Shown piece by piece: positions 46,076 to 57,117 of a stretch of DNA of 63,460 nucleotides. The notes under the pieces are model-generated. The model searched no databases and had not been told where the DNA came from. It saw only the letters and a program-made list of their open reading frames with translations. Within the stretch, counting starts at the first letter, position 1. The number at the start of each line of letters is the position of its first letter. The position numbers and the translations under genes are program-made. The stretch is from positions 1 to 63,460 of the forward strand of contig JAFIFS010000029.1 in NCBI GenBank assembly GCA_020831895.1, read 5' to 3'. Source of the DNA: Chromatiales bacterium. GTDB taxonomy: Bacteria; Pseudomonadota; Gammaproteobacteria; Steroidobacterales; GCA-2729495.

Positions 46076-48463
46076 TCAGGATGCCTGTGCCAGCGCGAGC
46101 GCCTCTTTCAGTTCGTCCATGGAATCATAGCGTTTGAGCTTGTCCACTTCCATGGCCCGGTGCACCACAGCCGCGAGCGGCGCCGGTATCTGCGGGTTGA
46201 GTTCCTCGCAACGGCGGGCCTTGCCCTGGACATGCTGGTACATGACCGACATGTGATCCCCCTTGGTGTAGGGTGGCACGCCGGTCAGCATCTCGTAGAG
46301 GATCACCCCTACGCTGTAGATGTCGGAACGCAGGTCGACTTTCTTGCCGAGGATCTGCTCCGGGGCCATGTATTTCGGTGAGCCGATCACGTAGCCGGTC
46401 TTGGTGAGCTGTGTATCCCCGGTATGGGCGGCTGCGGCCACGCCAAAGTCGACGATCTTGAGCAGCCCCTCGTCGTTGATCAGGATGTTCGCGGGCTTGA
46501 GGTCGCGGTGGATGATGCCGACCTGGTGGGCCACGGCCATGCCGCTGGCGATATCACGACCCCAGCCGACCACCTTGTCAAAAGGCAAGGGTTTGCGCGC
46601 GGAGAGCTCGGCGGACAGCGTGTGCGACGGGAAGTATTCCATCGATATGGCGTAGTTGCCGCCCAGGCTGACGAAGTCGTAGATCCGTATGACGTTCGGA
46701 TGGGTGATCTTGCGGGAGTAGCGCAGCTCGTGGACGAAGCGCTTCATCATGTCTTCGTCCGAGCTCATGTTCGGGTTCAGGAACTTGAGGATCAGCCGTT
46801 CCCCGACCACCGAGTCCTCCACGAGGACGACGGTGCCGAAGGCGCCTTTGCCGATCTTCTCGATGAACTGGTAGCGCCCCTCGATGATCTCTCCGGGCCG
46901 GAACTTCGATACATCGATTCGCTGCAGCTGGTCCGCCGCCTGCAGCACCTCCTCGACCCGCTCGCGCTCGACCAGAAGCGTGTTTACCGGTCCCGCGGAG
47001 TGGGGGGGATGGGACTGGCTCGTCTCGATGGCGCCCGTCAGCACGCTGTCGATCCTGGCGACAGCCTCCGTGGCAACGCGGGCGGTGGCCTCGTCGCCGC
47101 CCTCCGCGATTGCCTGCAGCCGCTGGCGCAGCTCGCTGGCCGACTGCCGGTCAACCAGCCGGGATGCAGCCTGCATGGCCTCGACGCGGATTTCCTTCTC
47201 GGGACTGTCGAGCATCGGGAGAATCCTCGGGAGTACCTCACGATCGCCCAGCCGGCCAAGCGCGCGCAGCGCAGCGGGGGCGGAGCGCGGGTCCCCGTCC
47301 AGCATGCTGACCAGCGCGGGGACGGACTTCGGGTCTCCGATCTCGGCCAGCGCATCGGCAGCGCGTTCGCGGACCCACCAGTCGGGATCACGTGTCGCGT
47401 TGACCAGGTGGCTGACCGCGCGCTCGTCGCGTGTCTGGTTCAGGATCTCGATCGCCGAGCGCCGGATGTTCTCGTCCTTGTCGCCAACGAGCTGGAGCAC
47501 CGCATCCATGACCCTGGGGCCCCCGATCCTCGCCAGCGCATCGCAGGCGCGCGAGCGCACCCACCAGTCATCGTCCCCAAGCACCCTGAGCAGGTGCTTG
47601 ACGGATCCTGGCTCGGCAATCTCGTTCAGCACCTCGACCGCAGAGCGCCGTGCGAATTCCGACTCGTCTTTCAATACCTCGACCAGGTGGCGCAGCGTGT
47701 CGGGGTGGCGCAGCGCGACCACCACATCGACGGCACGGCTCTGGACCTCCAGGTCGGGATCAGCCAGCAGCGCACAGATCCGGTCGATGTTCCGCTCGCC
47801 CGGCATGCGCGCGAGCGCATCGAGTGCGGCGCGCCGCACGGTCTTGTTGCGGTCACCCAGCTGTTCCTCGAGAGCGCGAGCCACGTCCTCGCGGGCGAAC
47901 TGCGCGAGCAGCTCGATCAGGTGCACCCGAACGCCGGGATCCCGGCCATCGGCGCGGGCGATCAGGTCCGGCACCAGCTCCTCGGTAGCGATCTCCTTGA
48001 GGATGGCAAACGCGGCAGCCTTCTCCTGCGGGTCAAGCTCGTAGGCGCGGCGCAGCAGTTCCCGCGGATTCAGACGCTCACGCTGGGCCTGAAGCACGTT
48101 GAACAGCGCCGACTTCGAGACATCGGAGTTCCCTAGCAGGCCGAGCAGCGCGTTCGGGTCATAGCCGTTGAACCGGATGAGCACGCGGGCCAAGGCATTG
48201 ACGCAGCGCGGGTTGCCGTGGCCCAGGCCCTCGGCGAACCAGCTGATGTTGCGGTCATTGAGATGGGCGCCCAGGGCCTCGCCCAGGGCCTCGCTGTGAG
48301 CGGTATCGGCCCTGGCAAAGCTGTCGATGATCCGGGGAATCACGCTCGGGTCGAGGCCGCGCAGCGTGTCGAGCGCCTTGCGGGCGGCCCCGGAACGCAG
48401 GTCCGGCTCAGCCAGCAGCTGCGTCAGGCAGCGATCCGCCTTCAGTGCGCTGAAGAATTTCAT
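46076..48463 (-). CDS. HEAT-repeat / Ser-Thr protein kinase fusion
   Basis: 795 residues. The first ~480 are at least eight HEAT-like (PBS-lyase type) repeats of ~31 residues, with recurring VRRAALDALARM, WWVRSRACDALARIG and ENIRRSAIEILNQ. Residues ~527-790 are a eukaryotic-type kinase: GKGAFGTVV loop, LILKF Lys, HRDLKPANIL catalytic loop, VDFGVAA metal loop, and APEQ. All key residues are present, so it is likely active. No transmembrane helix. Its place just ahead of two pilus-retraction ATPase genes suggests control of motility, with the repeats as a docking scaffold. Confidence 0.93.
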   Translation of the reverse strand: MKFFSALKADRCLTQLLAEPDLRSGAARKALDTLRGLDPSVIPRIIDSFARADTAHSEALGEALGAHLNDRNISWFAEGLGHGNPRCVNALARVLIRFNGYDPNALLGLLGNSDVSKSALFNVLQAQRERLNPRELLRRAYELDPQEKAAAFAILKEIATEELVPDLIARADGRDPGVRVHLIELLAQFAREDVARALEEQLGDRNKTVRRAALDALARMPGERNIDRICALLADPDLEVQSRAVDVVVALRHPDTLRHLVEVLKDESEFARRSAVEVLNEIAEPGSVKHLLRVLGDDDWWVRSRACDALARIGGPRVMDAVLQLVGDKDENIRRSAIEILNQTRDERAVSHLVNATRDPDWWVRERAADALAEIGDPKSVPALVSMLDGDPRSAPAALRALGRLGDREVLPRILPMLDSPEKEIRVEAMQAASRLVDRQSASELRQRLQAIAEGGDEATARVATEAVARIDSVLTGAIETSQSHPPHSAGPVNTLLVERERVEEVLQAADQLQRIDVSKFRPGEIIEGRYQFIEKIGKGAFGTVVLVEDSVVGERLILKFLNPNMSSDEDMMKRFVHELRYSRKITHPNVIRIYDFVSLGGNYAISMEYFPSHTLSAELSARKPLPFDKVVGWGRDIASGMAVAHQVGIIHRDLKPANILINDEGLLKIVDFGVAAAAHTGDTQLTKTGYVIGSPKYMAPEQILGKKVDLRSDIYSVGVILYEMLTGVPPYTKGDHMSVMYQHVQGKARRCEELNPQIPAPLAAVVHRAMEVDKLKRYDSMDELKEALALAQAS

Positions 48464-48674
48464 GGTGCGGCCAAGCTGGCTCCCCGGGCCACCGGCTGCT
48501 GGGGCCGGCGTGTAAAGATGATGGTCGGCGCGCCCCGCACCCGCAGATCAACGGTCACGGTCAGGCCGCGGGCAGTCCGCCTGCCCGCGGGCGCATGGGC
48601 GTTCCGGTACAATGTCGCGCCTCAAGCCCTCGCGTACTGTTAAATAGATCACGAATCTTTGCCCAGGACAGGCC
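48464..48674. promoter_or_regulatory. Divergent gap between the kinase gene and dcd
   Basis: 211 bases that should hold promoters for both directions. A TACAAT hexamer at 48608-48613 is a possible -10 for dcd, with no clear -35. AGGACAGG (48665-48672) is the dcd ribosome-binding site. No other structure seen. Confidence 0.3.
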
Positions 48675-49241
48675 ATGGCAGTGAAGTCAGACCGATGGAT
48701 CCGGATGATGGCGGGCCATCACGGCATGATTGAACCGTTTGCCCCGCAGCAGGTCCGCAGCGTCGAGGGCCGGCGGGTGATCTCTTACGGCACCTCCAGC
48801 TATGGCTACGATGTGCGCTGCGCGGCTGACTTCAAGGTGTTCACCAACATCAATTCTGCCGTGGTCGATCCCAAGGCCTTCGACGAGGACAGCTTCGTGG
48901 ACAAGCGCTCTGATGTCTGCATCATCCCGCCGAACTCGTTCGCGCTCGCGACCACCGTCGAGTATTTCCGGATTCCCCGCAACGTCCTGGTGATCTGCCT
49001 CGGCAAATCCACCTATGCCCGTTGCGGCATCATCGTCAACGTCACGCCTCTGGAGCCCGAATGGGAGGGGCATGTCACGCTCGAGTTTTCCAACACCACG
49101 CCGCTTCCCGCCCGTATCTATGCCAACGAGGGCGTTGCGCAGATGATCTTCTTCGAGTCGGACGAGGCCTGCGAGGTGTCCTACAGGGACCGGGGCGGTA
49201 AGTACCAGGGCCAGCGAGGGGTCACGCTGCCTAAGGCCTGA
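48675..49241 (+). CDS. dcd: dCTP deaminase
   Basis: 188 residues. Converts dCTP to dUTP for thymidylate synthesis. [29 protein letters not shown] and [17 protein letters not shown] with the catalytic Glu match Dcd; the C-terminal GKYQGQ lid motif is present. It overlaps the convergent purN by 11 bases. Confidence 0.96.
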   Translation: MAVKSDRWIRMMAGHHGMIEPFAPQQVRSVEGRRVISYGTSSYGYDVRCAADFKVFTNINSAVVDPKAFDEDSFVDKRSDVCIIPPNSFALATTVEYFRIPRNVLVICLGKSTYARCGIIVNVTPLEPEWEGHVTLEFSNTTPLPARIYANEGVAQMIFFESDEACEVSYRDRGGKYQGQRGVTLPKA

Positions 49242-49896
49242 GGGCCGTTTCCTCGACGATCACGGGTGTCTCGAGTACCTCATCGTCCAGCCAGGCGCGC
49301 CCCTCCCGCAGGGCCAGGCGGCCCGAGGCCAGCCAGCCTATGGCCCGCGGGTAGATCAGGTATTCCCCTGCCCGCACGCGCTCGGCCAGCCGTTCCGGAT
49401 TGTCGTCGGACCGGACCCCAACCCGATACTGGATGATTGCCGGCCCCGCATCCAGTTCCGGGGTCACGAAGTGCACCGTCGTTCCATGCTCGCGGTCCCC
49501 TGCCGCAAGCACCCGGCGATAGGTGTCGAGCCCGGGGTAGCGGGGCAGCAGCGAGGGATGCACGTTCAGCATCCGCCCGATCCAGGGGGTGACCGTGGCT
49601 TCGGGCAGGATGCGCATGAAGCCGGCCATCACGATGATGCCCGGTGCAAGCTCTTCCAGCAGTGTGGCCAGTTGGCTCGCGAACGCTTCCCTTCCGCCAG
49701 CGGCCGCGTAGTCGATGACCGTGGCCTCCACCGCTGCGCGCCGGGCGCGCTCCAGCGCTCCCGCGTCGTGCCGGTCGCTGATGACACGACACAGCTCTAT
49801 GGGCAGCCTGCCCGCCCGGGTTTCGTCAATGATCGCCTGAAGGTTGGTGCCGCCACCAGAGACGAGGACGACAGTCCGGGGTCCGGGGCTGGTCAT
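49231..49896 (-). CDS. purN: Phosphoribosylglycinamide formyltransferase 1
   Basis: 221 residues from ATG 49896, overlapping the purM stop (ATGA). Formyl-THF dependent step of purine synthesis. [12 protein letters not shown] phosphate loop, [26 protein letters not shown] with catalytic Asn/His, and [15 protein letters not shown] with the catalytic Asp. Confidence 0.96.
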   Translation of the reverse strand: MTSPGPRTVVLVSGGGTNLQAIIDETRAGRLPIELCRVISDRHDAGALERARRAAVEATVIDYAAAGGREAFASQLATLLEELAPGIIVMAGFMRILPEATVTPWIGRMLNVHPSLLPRYPGLDTYRRVLAAGDREHGTTVHFVTPELDAGPAIIQYRVGVRSDDNPERLAERVRAGEYLIYPRAIGWLASGRLALREGRAWLDDEVLETPVIVEETALRP

Positions 49897-50930
49897 GTCC
49901 TGAGCAGCCTGACCTCGCCGCGCCCCTCGACGATGCGGCCGATCTCGTGGACAGTATCGCCCGCTGCCTCCAGGCGCTGTCGGGCTGCGGGCGCCCGGTC
50001 TGCCGGCAGGACGATGCACATGCCGATTCCGCAGTTGAAGGTGCGCAGCATCTCGTCGTCCTCGATGCCGCCCGTCCTGGCCAGCCAGCGGAAGACCTCG
50101 GGCCGCGTCCAGCTGTCCAGGTCGATCTCCGCATCCAGTGCCGCGGGCAGTACGCGCACCAGGTTGCCCGGCAGGCCGCCCCCCGTGATATGCGCCAGCG
50201 CATGGACGGGCTCGTGGTCCATCAGGTCCAGCAGCGCACGCACGTAGATGCGGGTCGGTTCGAGCAGTGTCTCGCCCAGCGTCCGCCCGGCAAATGTATC
50301 CTGCGGGCTCACCCCGCTTTCGGCCAGGACGCGACGGATCAGCGAGTAACCGTTGGAGTGGGGTCCGGATGAGGCAAGGCCGAGGACCAGGTCCCCGGCC
50401 CTCACACGGCTTCCGTCTATGAGCCGGTCACGATTCACCGCCCCCACACAGAATCCGGCGAGATCGAAATCGCCGTCCGCGTACATGCCCGGCATCTCGG
50501 CTGTCTCGCCACCCAGCAGCGCGGCACCGGCTTGGCGGCAGCCGGCGGCAATGCCGGTAATGACGGCTTCCGCCACATCCACCGAGAGCCGACCAACGGC
50601 ATAGTAATCGAGAAAGAACAGGGGTTCGGCACCCTGGACGATCACGTCGTTGACGCACATCGCGACCAGGTCGATGCCGACGGTGTCGTAGCGGCCAAGC
50701 TCGATCGCCAGCCGCAGCTTCGTGCCTACACCATCGGTACCGGCCACCAGCACAGGCTCCGGAAACCGCTCCAGATCGAGGGCGAACAGTCCACCAAAGC
50801 CGCCGATGCCGCCCAGCACGCCGCTGCGCCGCGTGCTTGCCGCCGCCGGGCCGATTCGCTCGACCAGCTGGTCACCGGCCTCGATGTCGACACCGGCTTC
50901 CTTGTAGGTCAGGGGTTTCTTGTTGCTCAT
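49893..50930 (-). CDS. purM: Phosphoribosylformylglycinamidine cyclo-ligase
   Basis: 345 residues. AIR synthetase: [12 protein letters not shown] start, [12 protein letters not shown]-binding strand, [20 protein letters not shown] and [14 protein letters not shown]. Co-transcribed with purN, a usual pairing. Confidence 0.97.
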   Translation of the reverse strand: MSNKKPLTYKEAGVDIEAGDQLVERIGPAAASTRRSGVLGGIGGFGGLFALDLERFPEPVLVAGTDGVGTKLRLAIELGRYDTVGIDLVAMCVNDVIVQGAEPLFFLDYYAVGRLSVDVAEAVITGIAAGCRQAGAALLGGETAEMPGMYADGDFDLAGFCVGAVNRDRLIDGSRVRAGDLVLGLASSGPHSNGYSLIRRVLAESGVSPQDTFAGRTLGETLLEPTRIYVRALLDLMDHEPVHALAHITGGGLPGNLVRVLPAALDAEIDLDSWTRPEVFRWLARTGGIEDDEMLRTFNCGIGMCIVLPADRAPAARQRLEAAGDTVHEIGRIVEGRGEVRLLRT

Positions 50931-50981
50931 GCAGCTTCCATCAGCGACCGGGAACAGGCCCGCGGCGAGGTGGCGGGCCGG

Positions 50982-50987
50982 TATAAT
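50982..50987 (+). promoter_or_regulatory. Candidate -10 box upstream of the DUF2066 gene
   Basis: A perfect TATAAT lies in the 89-base divergent gap between purM and the DUF2066 gene, 33 bases before the chosen ATG 51020. No convincing -35 hexamer is seen 16-18 bases upstream. Confidence 0.45.
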
Positions 50988-51019
50988 AATTGAAAGCCGC
51001 GGAGCGCTGCCAAAACGTG

Positions 51020-52162
51020 ATGCCTGCCACCTACCCGCCCGTCCTGCATGCTGCCGGTGCGGCGGCCCGGTCCCTCATGGGTCTGGCGCTGCTGCTCACG
51101 CTTGGGCTGCTCGTCGCGATGCCGCTCGCGGCACTGGACCTTTACCAGGCCGAAGCTGAAACTGAAGGCCGCGGCGAGCGCGCGCTGCAAGCGGCTTTCG
51201 CAACGGCGCTGGGTGACGTGCTGGTCAGGGTGACCGGCCGTCGTGAGTCGCGGGACGATCCGGTGCTGCGTAGCGCGCTGGGAAATCCTGCGGCGCTGGT
51301 CCAGCAGTATCGCCTGCTGGCCGACGGGCGTGTCAGCGTGAGTTTCGACCCGGTGGCCTTGCGTGCCGGACTGGACGCCGCCGACTACCCCGTCTGGGCC
51401 GAGCCGCGTCCGGTCGTGTTGCTGTGGCTGGTGGCCGAGCAGCCTGACAGGCAGCCTGAGTTCCATGGCCTCGCCGAGCGCCGTGGCCTGGGGCCACTGG
51501 CTCCCGAGGAGGGACTGGACGAGCCGGTGGTCGAGCACCCGCTGGCGGAGTTGCCTGCGCTGCTGGAAGAGGTGGGCAGGGCCCGTGGACTCTCGGTCCT
51601 GCAGCCCATCCTAGATTTCCAGGAGCTGATGCTGGTGCGTGCGGACGCACTCTGGGAAGGCGACTTCACGTCCCTCGAGAACACTGCCGGGCGCTACGGC
51701 GCCGATTCGGTGCTGGTCGCGCGCCTGGGCTGGCAGGAAGCCGCCGCCGAGACTGGCGCCCGGCTTGCCTGGACCCTGCTGGTCGGCGACGAGATGCTGG
51801 AATGGGAGGCGGGCATCAAGGACGGCCTGCATGAGCTGGCCGACCGCCTGGCAGGCCGGCTGGCGGCGACCCGTTCCGGCCAGCAGGAGCTGCGCCTGCT
51901 GGTCAGTGGGGTCCAGAGTTTTTCGCAGTGGGGGCGCCTCAACGCGTACCTGGGCTCACTGGGCATCGTCGACGCACACCAGGTCGAGCAGGTCAGTGGT
52001 GAACTCCTGCTGCTGCGGCTGACTATCCGGGGTGACCGCGAGCGCCTCGAGCGCACGCTTGCACTGGGCCGTGTGATCGAGCCGATGGCCGGAGACTTGT
52101 CGCAGGAGGCGCGGGGCTGGCGCTATGACCTCCGTTACCGGCTCCAGGGTGGCCAGAGATGA
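51020..52162 (+). CDS. DUF2066 exported protein
   Basis: 380 residues from ATG 51020; a TTG at 50990 would overlap the -10 region and is rejected. A signal peptide ([20 protein letters not shown]) is followed by [20 protein letters not shown], the hallmark of DUF2066, a periplasmic family usually found between purM and hda in gammaproteobacteria. Function unknown. Stop overlaps the next start (ATGA). Confidence 0.87.
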   Translation: MPATYPPVLHAAGAAARSLMGLALLLTLGLLVAMPLAALDLYQAEAETEGRGERALQAAFATALGDVLVRVTGRRESRDDPVLRSALGNPAALVQQYRLLADGRVSVSFDPVALRAGLDAADYPVWAEPRPVVLLWLVAEQPDRQPEFHGLAERRGLGPLAPEEGLDEPVVEHPLAELPALLEEVGRARGLSVLQPILDFQELMLVRADALWEGDFTSLENTAGRYGADSVLVARLGWQEAAAETGARLAWTLLVGDEMLEWEAGIKDGLHELADRLAGRLAATRSGQQELRLLVSGVQSFSQWGRLNAYLGSLGIVDAHQVEQVSGELLLLRLTIRGDRERLERTLALGRVIEPMAGDLSQEARGWRYDLRYRLQGGQR

Positions 52163-52749
52163 GCGGCCGGTCGATCCTCGACCGCCTCGCCTGGATTCCG
52201 AACCTGATCTGCATACTGCGAATCCTCCTGGTCGCGCCGATCGTCCTTGCGTTGACGGACGGGCGCTACGTGGTCGCCCTCGTGCTGATCACCGTGGCGG
52301 GACTCTCGGACGGCCTCGATGGGTGGCTGGCAAAGCGTTTTGACTGGCGAACCCGGCTGGGTGGTCTGCTCGATCCGGCCGCCGACAAGATTCTGCTGGT
52401 CGCGGTCTACATCACGCTGGCGGTGCTCGCCCTGATACCGCTATGGCTGATGGTCGTCGTCTTTGCGCGGGACCTCGTGATCGTCGCGGGCGCCTTGAGC
52501 TACCAGCGACTGGTGGGCCCCCTGCAGCCGGCACCGTCGGGCATCAGCAAGGTCAATACGGCGATGCAGCTGCTGCTGTGCCTGGCCGTGATAGCGGCTG
52601 CCGGACTGGGGTGGCCGCCTGAGCCCGTGATCGTGATGCTGGGTGCCAGCGTGCTGTGCACGAGCGTGATCAGCGGCCTGCACTATGTGCTGCACTGGAG
52701 TGCGCTGGCGCGCTCGGCCTGGCGCGACCAGGCGGAACAGGGGAGCTGA
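52159..52749 (+). CDS. CDP-alcohol phosphatidyltransferase (PgsA-like)
   Basis: 196 residues, about five to six membrane helices. The catalytic DGLDGWLAK...GGLLDPAADK segment is a good match to D-x2-DG-x2-AR-x8-G-x3-D-x3-D, with Lys in place of Arg. It swaps CMP from CDP-diacylglycerol for an alcohol such as glycerol-3-phosphate. The genomic block with hda is conserved, so it is unlikely to be part of the phosphonate pathway. Confidence 0.88.
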   Translation: MSGRSILDRLAWIPNLICILRILLVAPIVLALTDGRYVVALVLITVAGLSDGLDGWLAKRFDWRTRLGGLLDPAADKILLVAVYITLAVLALIPLWLMVVVFARDLVIVAGALSYQRLVGPLQPAPSGISKVNTAMQLLLCLAVIAAAGLGWPPEPVIVMLGASVLCTSVISGLHYVLHWSALARSAWRDQAEQGS

Positions 52750-52752
52750 GCC

Positions 52753-53570
52753 ATGCAGCAGCTGCCACTGGCGGTACGACCCGCGGACCAGGCCGTATTC
52801 GAGAGCTTTTACCCCGGTGACAACCTGTCACTGGTCCACGCCCTGCGCGAGACAGCACTGATCGATCGACGCAACCTGATGTGGCTATGGGGCGGGGAGG
52901 GCGCGGGCAAGTCACACCTGCTGCAGGCCTGTGTTTCTCTGGCCGGACAGTCCGGCCGGCGTGCCGCCTACCTGCCGCTGGGCGACAGCCTGCCGCCGGG
53001 TGTGCTCGAGGGTATGGAGTTGGTCGACCTGCTGTGCCTGGACGACATCGACCGCGTTGCCGGAAACGCCGACTGGGAGCGGGGGCTGTTCGCCACCTAC
53101 GAGGGTCTTGCCCAGCGGGGCGCCCGGCTCGTGATGAGCGCGGGTAAACCCCCGCTGCATCTGCCGCTGCGCCTGCCGGACCTGGCCTCGCGTCTGGCTG
53201 CCGCCGCAACCTGGCGGATACGCGCGCTGGGCGATGAGGCACGTGCTGCCGCGCTCGAGCAGCGCGCGCGCTGGCGTGGCCTGGAGCTGCCGCCGGAGAC
53301 CAGCGCCTATCTGCTCAACCGGGTCGAGCGCAGCCTGCCCGGCCTGTTCCGCCTGCTGGACGAACTGGACCTGGCTGCGCTGGCGGCCCAGAAGCGCCTG
53401 ACGATCCCGTTCGTGCGCGAGGTGCTGGAGCGGCTTGGTCTGGAGTCCGGGCAGGTGGGTAGTGTGGCGTCGTCCGGGCGGGGTGGTAGTGGGGTGTCGT
53501 CCGGGCGGACTGACGCGGACACGCCGCCGACAGCGCCCACCGCCGTGGCCAGACGAACGTCTTCCCGCAC

Positions 53571-53574
<4 letters not shown>
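52753..53574 (+). CDS. hda: DnaA regulatory inactivator Hda
   Basis: 273 residues. DnaA-like AAA+ domain: QLPLAVRPADQAVFESFYPG (clamp-binding N terminus), GGEGAGKSHLLQA Walker A, LLCLDDIDRVAG Walker B. It promotes ATP hydrolysis by DnaA with the sliding clamp. The family core ends near residue 232; the last ~40 residues are Ser/Gly/Arg/Thr-rich and encoded by a tandem DNA repeat, unlike the family. Its stop shares a CTAG palindrome with the convergent DUF2069 stop. Confidence 0.93.
53455..53508. repeat. Tandem ~27-bp repeat in the hda 3' end
   Basis: Two consecutive copies of a GGTGG-GTAGTG-GG-GTCGTCCGGGCGG unit. A partial third (GGAGTCCGGGCAGG) lies just before. They encode SSGRGGSGVSSGR in Hda, suggesting a recent expansion or insertion. 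Confidence 0.7.
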
Positions 53575-54544
<970 letters not shown>

Positions 54545-54607
54545 TTAGCCGCGACTCCGCGCTGCTGCTCGCTTGACGCCCATTGAGCCGGCGGCTAGCG
54601 TGTACCT

Positions 54608-54928
54608 GTGGTTATCCATACGCCATTTACTGCACGGCCGCTCGCGCTGCTGCTCCTTTTTCTTGTGCTGCTGGTCGGCTGCGCCGCGGTGCCGCCGGTG
54701 CAGGAAATGAGCGATGCGCGCCAGGCCATCGCTGCCGCGCGCGAGGCAGGCGCCGCGGAGCTGGCCTCGGAGCGGCTCGACCTCGCCGAGCGTTCGCTTG
54801 CCCAGGCCGAGCTGCACCTGCAGAGCGGAATTTACCGGCTGGCGCGCAAGGCTGCGCTCACCGCACGGGAATCAGCTTTCGATGCGCTGCTGGAGAGTCG
54901 CAGCCGGCGCCAGCCGCCCGGCGACTGA
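54608..54928 (+). CDS. DUF4398 lipoprotein
   Basis: 106 residues from GTG 54608. Type II signal peptide with lipobox LLVG-C (Cys ~24), then a helical ARQAIAAAREAGAAELASERLDLAE region typical of DUF4398. Likely outer-membrane anchored. Function unknown. 13 bases before the acylphosphatase gene. Confidence 0.83.
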   Translation: MVIHTPFTARPLALLLLFLVLLVGCAAVPPVQEMSDARQAIAAAREAGAAELASERLDLAERSLAQAELHLQSGIYRLARKAALTARESAFDALLESRSRRQPPGD

Positions 54929-54941
54929 GCCTGCTCCGGCC

Positions 54942-55220
54942 GTGAACGCTGCACGCAGGTTTCTTGTCTCGGGACATGTTCAGGGGGTGTTCTTCCGCGC
55001 CAGCACGGCGCGCGAGGCTGAGCGTCTCGGACTGCGAGGGCACGCGAAGAACCTGGCCGACGGCCGCGTCGAGGTTCTGGCGCTCGGCCCGTCCCCGGCC
55101 CTCGATGAGCTCGAGCGATGGCTGGGCGACGGACCCCCGCGCGCGCGGGTGGACGAGGTTCGGGTAGAACAGGCGCAGCCCGCTGCCTTCGCCGGCCTGA
55201 CGGACTTTCGCACGGCCTGA
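54942..55220 (+). CDS. Acylphosphatase
   Basis: 92 residues from GTG 54942. VSGHVQGVFFRAST carries the catalytic Arg and GHAKNLADGRVEV the catalytic Asn. It hydrolyses carboxyl-phosphate bonds. Full family length. Confidence 0.92.
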   Translation: MNAARRFLVSGHVQGVFFRASTAREAERLGLRGHAKNLADGRVEVLALGPSPALDELERWLGDGPPRARVDEVRVEQAQPAAFAGLTDFRTA

Positions 55221-55227
55221 ACCCTCT

Positions 55228-55243
55228 GGGCGGTTCAGCGCCC
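55228..55243. terminator. Weak hairpin between acylphosphatase and proS
   Basis: GGGCG (55228-55232) pairs with CGCCC (55239-55243) around a 6-base loop and is followed by GGTTTAG. A short stem and poor T-tract make it only a possible terminator. Confidence 0.25.
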
Positions 55244-55267
55244 GGTTTAGTCAACCCAGCCTGCGCA

Positions 55268-56986
55268 TCAGACTTCGGCCGGCAGCATCCTTGAGCCCAG
55301 TGCCGCGACGACCTCGCCAAGTTCAAGCTCCAGCTCTTCGCCGGTGGCCCGGTGCCGGTACTCGAGCTTTCCGTTGCGCAGCCCGCGCTCGCCGAAGACC
55401 AGGCGGTGGGGTATTCCGATCAGATCCGCATCGGCGAACTTGACGCCTGGGCGCGCGTCACGGTCATCGAAAAGGACGCTCCAGCCCGCCTGCTGCAGCT
55501 CCTCGTACAGGCGCTCCGCTGCGGCTGTAACCTCCGGTACCTTCTTCGGGTTCAGCACCAGCAGCGTCACGTCGGCCGGACTCATCGGCTCTGGCCAGAT
55601 GATGCCGGCATCGTCGTGGTTCTGCTCGATCGCCGCGGCGACGATCCGCGTGATCCCGATCCCGTAACAACCCATCACCATCGGCTGCTCCCGCCCCTCC
55701 TGGTCGAGTACGCAGGCATTCATGCTGCGGCTGTACTTGTTGCCAAGCTGGAAGATATGACCCACCTCGATCCCGCGGGCGACGGTCAGGCTGCCGCCGC
55801 CGCCGGGGCTGGGGTCCCCGCTGACGACATCGCGCAGGTCTGCAGCCTCAGGCTCAGGCAGGTCGCGGCCCCAGTTGACCCCGGAGAGGTGCATGTCGGA
55901 TTCATTGGCCCCGCAGATAAAGTCGACGAGCGCTACTGCCGCGTGGTCGGCAACGACCCGGATATCGAGCCCACCTGGTCCGATAAAGCCCACCGGCAGG
56001 CCGAGCTCACTGGCAACCCGCTCGGCACTAGCCAGCTTAAGCGGCTGCGCGATCCCGGGCACACGCGCTGCCTTCAGCGGGTTTACCTCGTGATCTCCCC
56101 TTACCACCAGCGCACAGAGCCCGCCGTCGTCGGTTTCGACGACCAGTGTCTTGACGCAGGTGGAGGCCGGGACACCAAGCAAGCTGGCGACCTCGGAAAT
56201 GCTCCGTGCGCCGGGCGTGGCGACCCGGGCGAGCGAGGCAGCCGGTGCTGCCCTGGTCCCGGTCGGCGGCAGCGCCGGTGCAAGCTCCACATTGGCCGCA
56301 AAGTCATCACCCTCGCACCAGGCGATCCGGTCTTCGCCGGAGTCGGCGAGCACATGGAACTCCTGCGAGCGCGAGCCTCCGATCTCGCCCCCGTCGGCGT
56401 CCACGGCCCGGAAGCGCAGGCCGAGCCGGGTGAAGATCCGGTGATAGGTCATGGCCATCGTGGCATAGGTTTCGGCCAGTGAGGCCTGGTCCAGGTGAAA
56501 CGAGTAGGCGTCCTTCATCACGAACTCGCGGGCGCGCATGATGCCGAAGCGGGGCCGGATCTCGTCCCGGAACTTGGTCTGTACCTGGTAGAAGGTCACC
56601 GGCAGCTGGCGATAGCTACGCAGCTCGCGCCGGGCGAGATCGGTCACGACTTCCTCTGCCGTCGGCGCAAAACAGAACGAGCGGTCGTGGCGGTCGCGGA
56701 TACGCAGCAGGAGGTCGCCGTAAACGTCCCAGCGACCGGTTTCCCGCCAAAGCTCTGCGGGCTGGACTACAGGCATGCTGACTTCGAAGGCGCCGGCCCG
56801 GTCCATCTCCTCGCGGACGATGCGCTCGACCCGGCGCAGTACGCGCAGGCCGAGCGGCAGCCAGGTGAAAAGGCCGGAGGCCAGCCTGCGGACGAGACCG
56901 GCGCGAAGCATCAGCTGGTGGCTGACGATTTCGGCCTCGGCGGGCACTTCCTTGAACGTCGTGAGCGGGAGCTGGCTGAGTCTCAT
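55268..56986 (-). CDS. proS: Prolyl-tRNA synthetase (bacterial type)
   Basis: 572 residues. Class II synthetase with an N-terminal RASGLFTWLPLGLRVLRRVE region (motif 1), motif 2 KFRDEIRPRFGIMRAREF, the inserted YbaK-like editing domain (~225-390, SEVASLLGVPASTCVKTLV), and motif 3 GCYGIGITRIVAA. Complete. It charges tRNA-Pro and edits Ala-tRNA-Pro. Confidence 0.97.
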   Translation of the reverse strand: MRLSQLPLTTFKEVPAEAEIVSHQLMLRAGLVRRLASGLFTWLPLGLRVLRRVERIVREEMDRAGAFEVSMPVVQPAELWRETGRWDVYGDLLLRIRDRHDRSFCFAPTAEEVVTDLARRELRSYRQLPVTFYQVQTKFRDEIRPRFGIMRAREFVMKDAYSFHLDQASLAETYATMAMTYHRIFTRLGLRFRAVDADGGEIGGSRSQEFHVLADSGEDRIAWCEGDDFAANVELAPALPPTGTRAAPAASLARVATPGARSISEVASLLGVPASTCVKTLVVETDDGGLCALVVRGDHEVNPLKAARVPGIAQPLKLASAERVASELGLPVGFIGPGGLDIRVVADHAAVALVDFICGANESDMHLSGVNWGRDLPEPEAADLRDVVSGDPSPGGGGSLTVARGIEVGHIFQLGNKYSRSMNACVLDQEGREQPMVMGCYGIGITRIVAAAIEQNHDDAGIIWPEPMSPADVTLLVLNPKKVPEVTAAAERLYEELQQAGWSVLFDDRDARPGVKFADADLIGIPHRLVFGERGLRNGKLEYRHRATGEELELELGEVVAALGSRMLPAEV

Positions 56987-57117
56987 CGTGGGGCCTGACT
57001 GTGCGGGGCGCGCTCATTCTAGCCGCGCCTGTCGCTGCTGTCGCGCCGCAGCCGGCACCGTGTAATCGACCCGCCGGCGTGGCAATATCCCCGCCAGTTT
57101 TCCGCCCCGGGGGGCAG

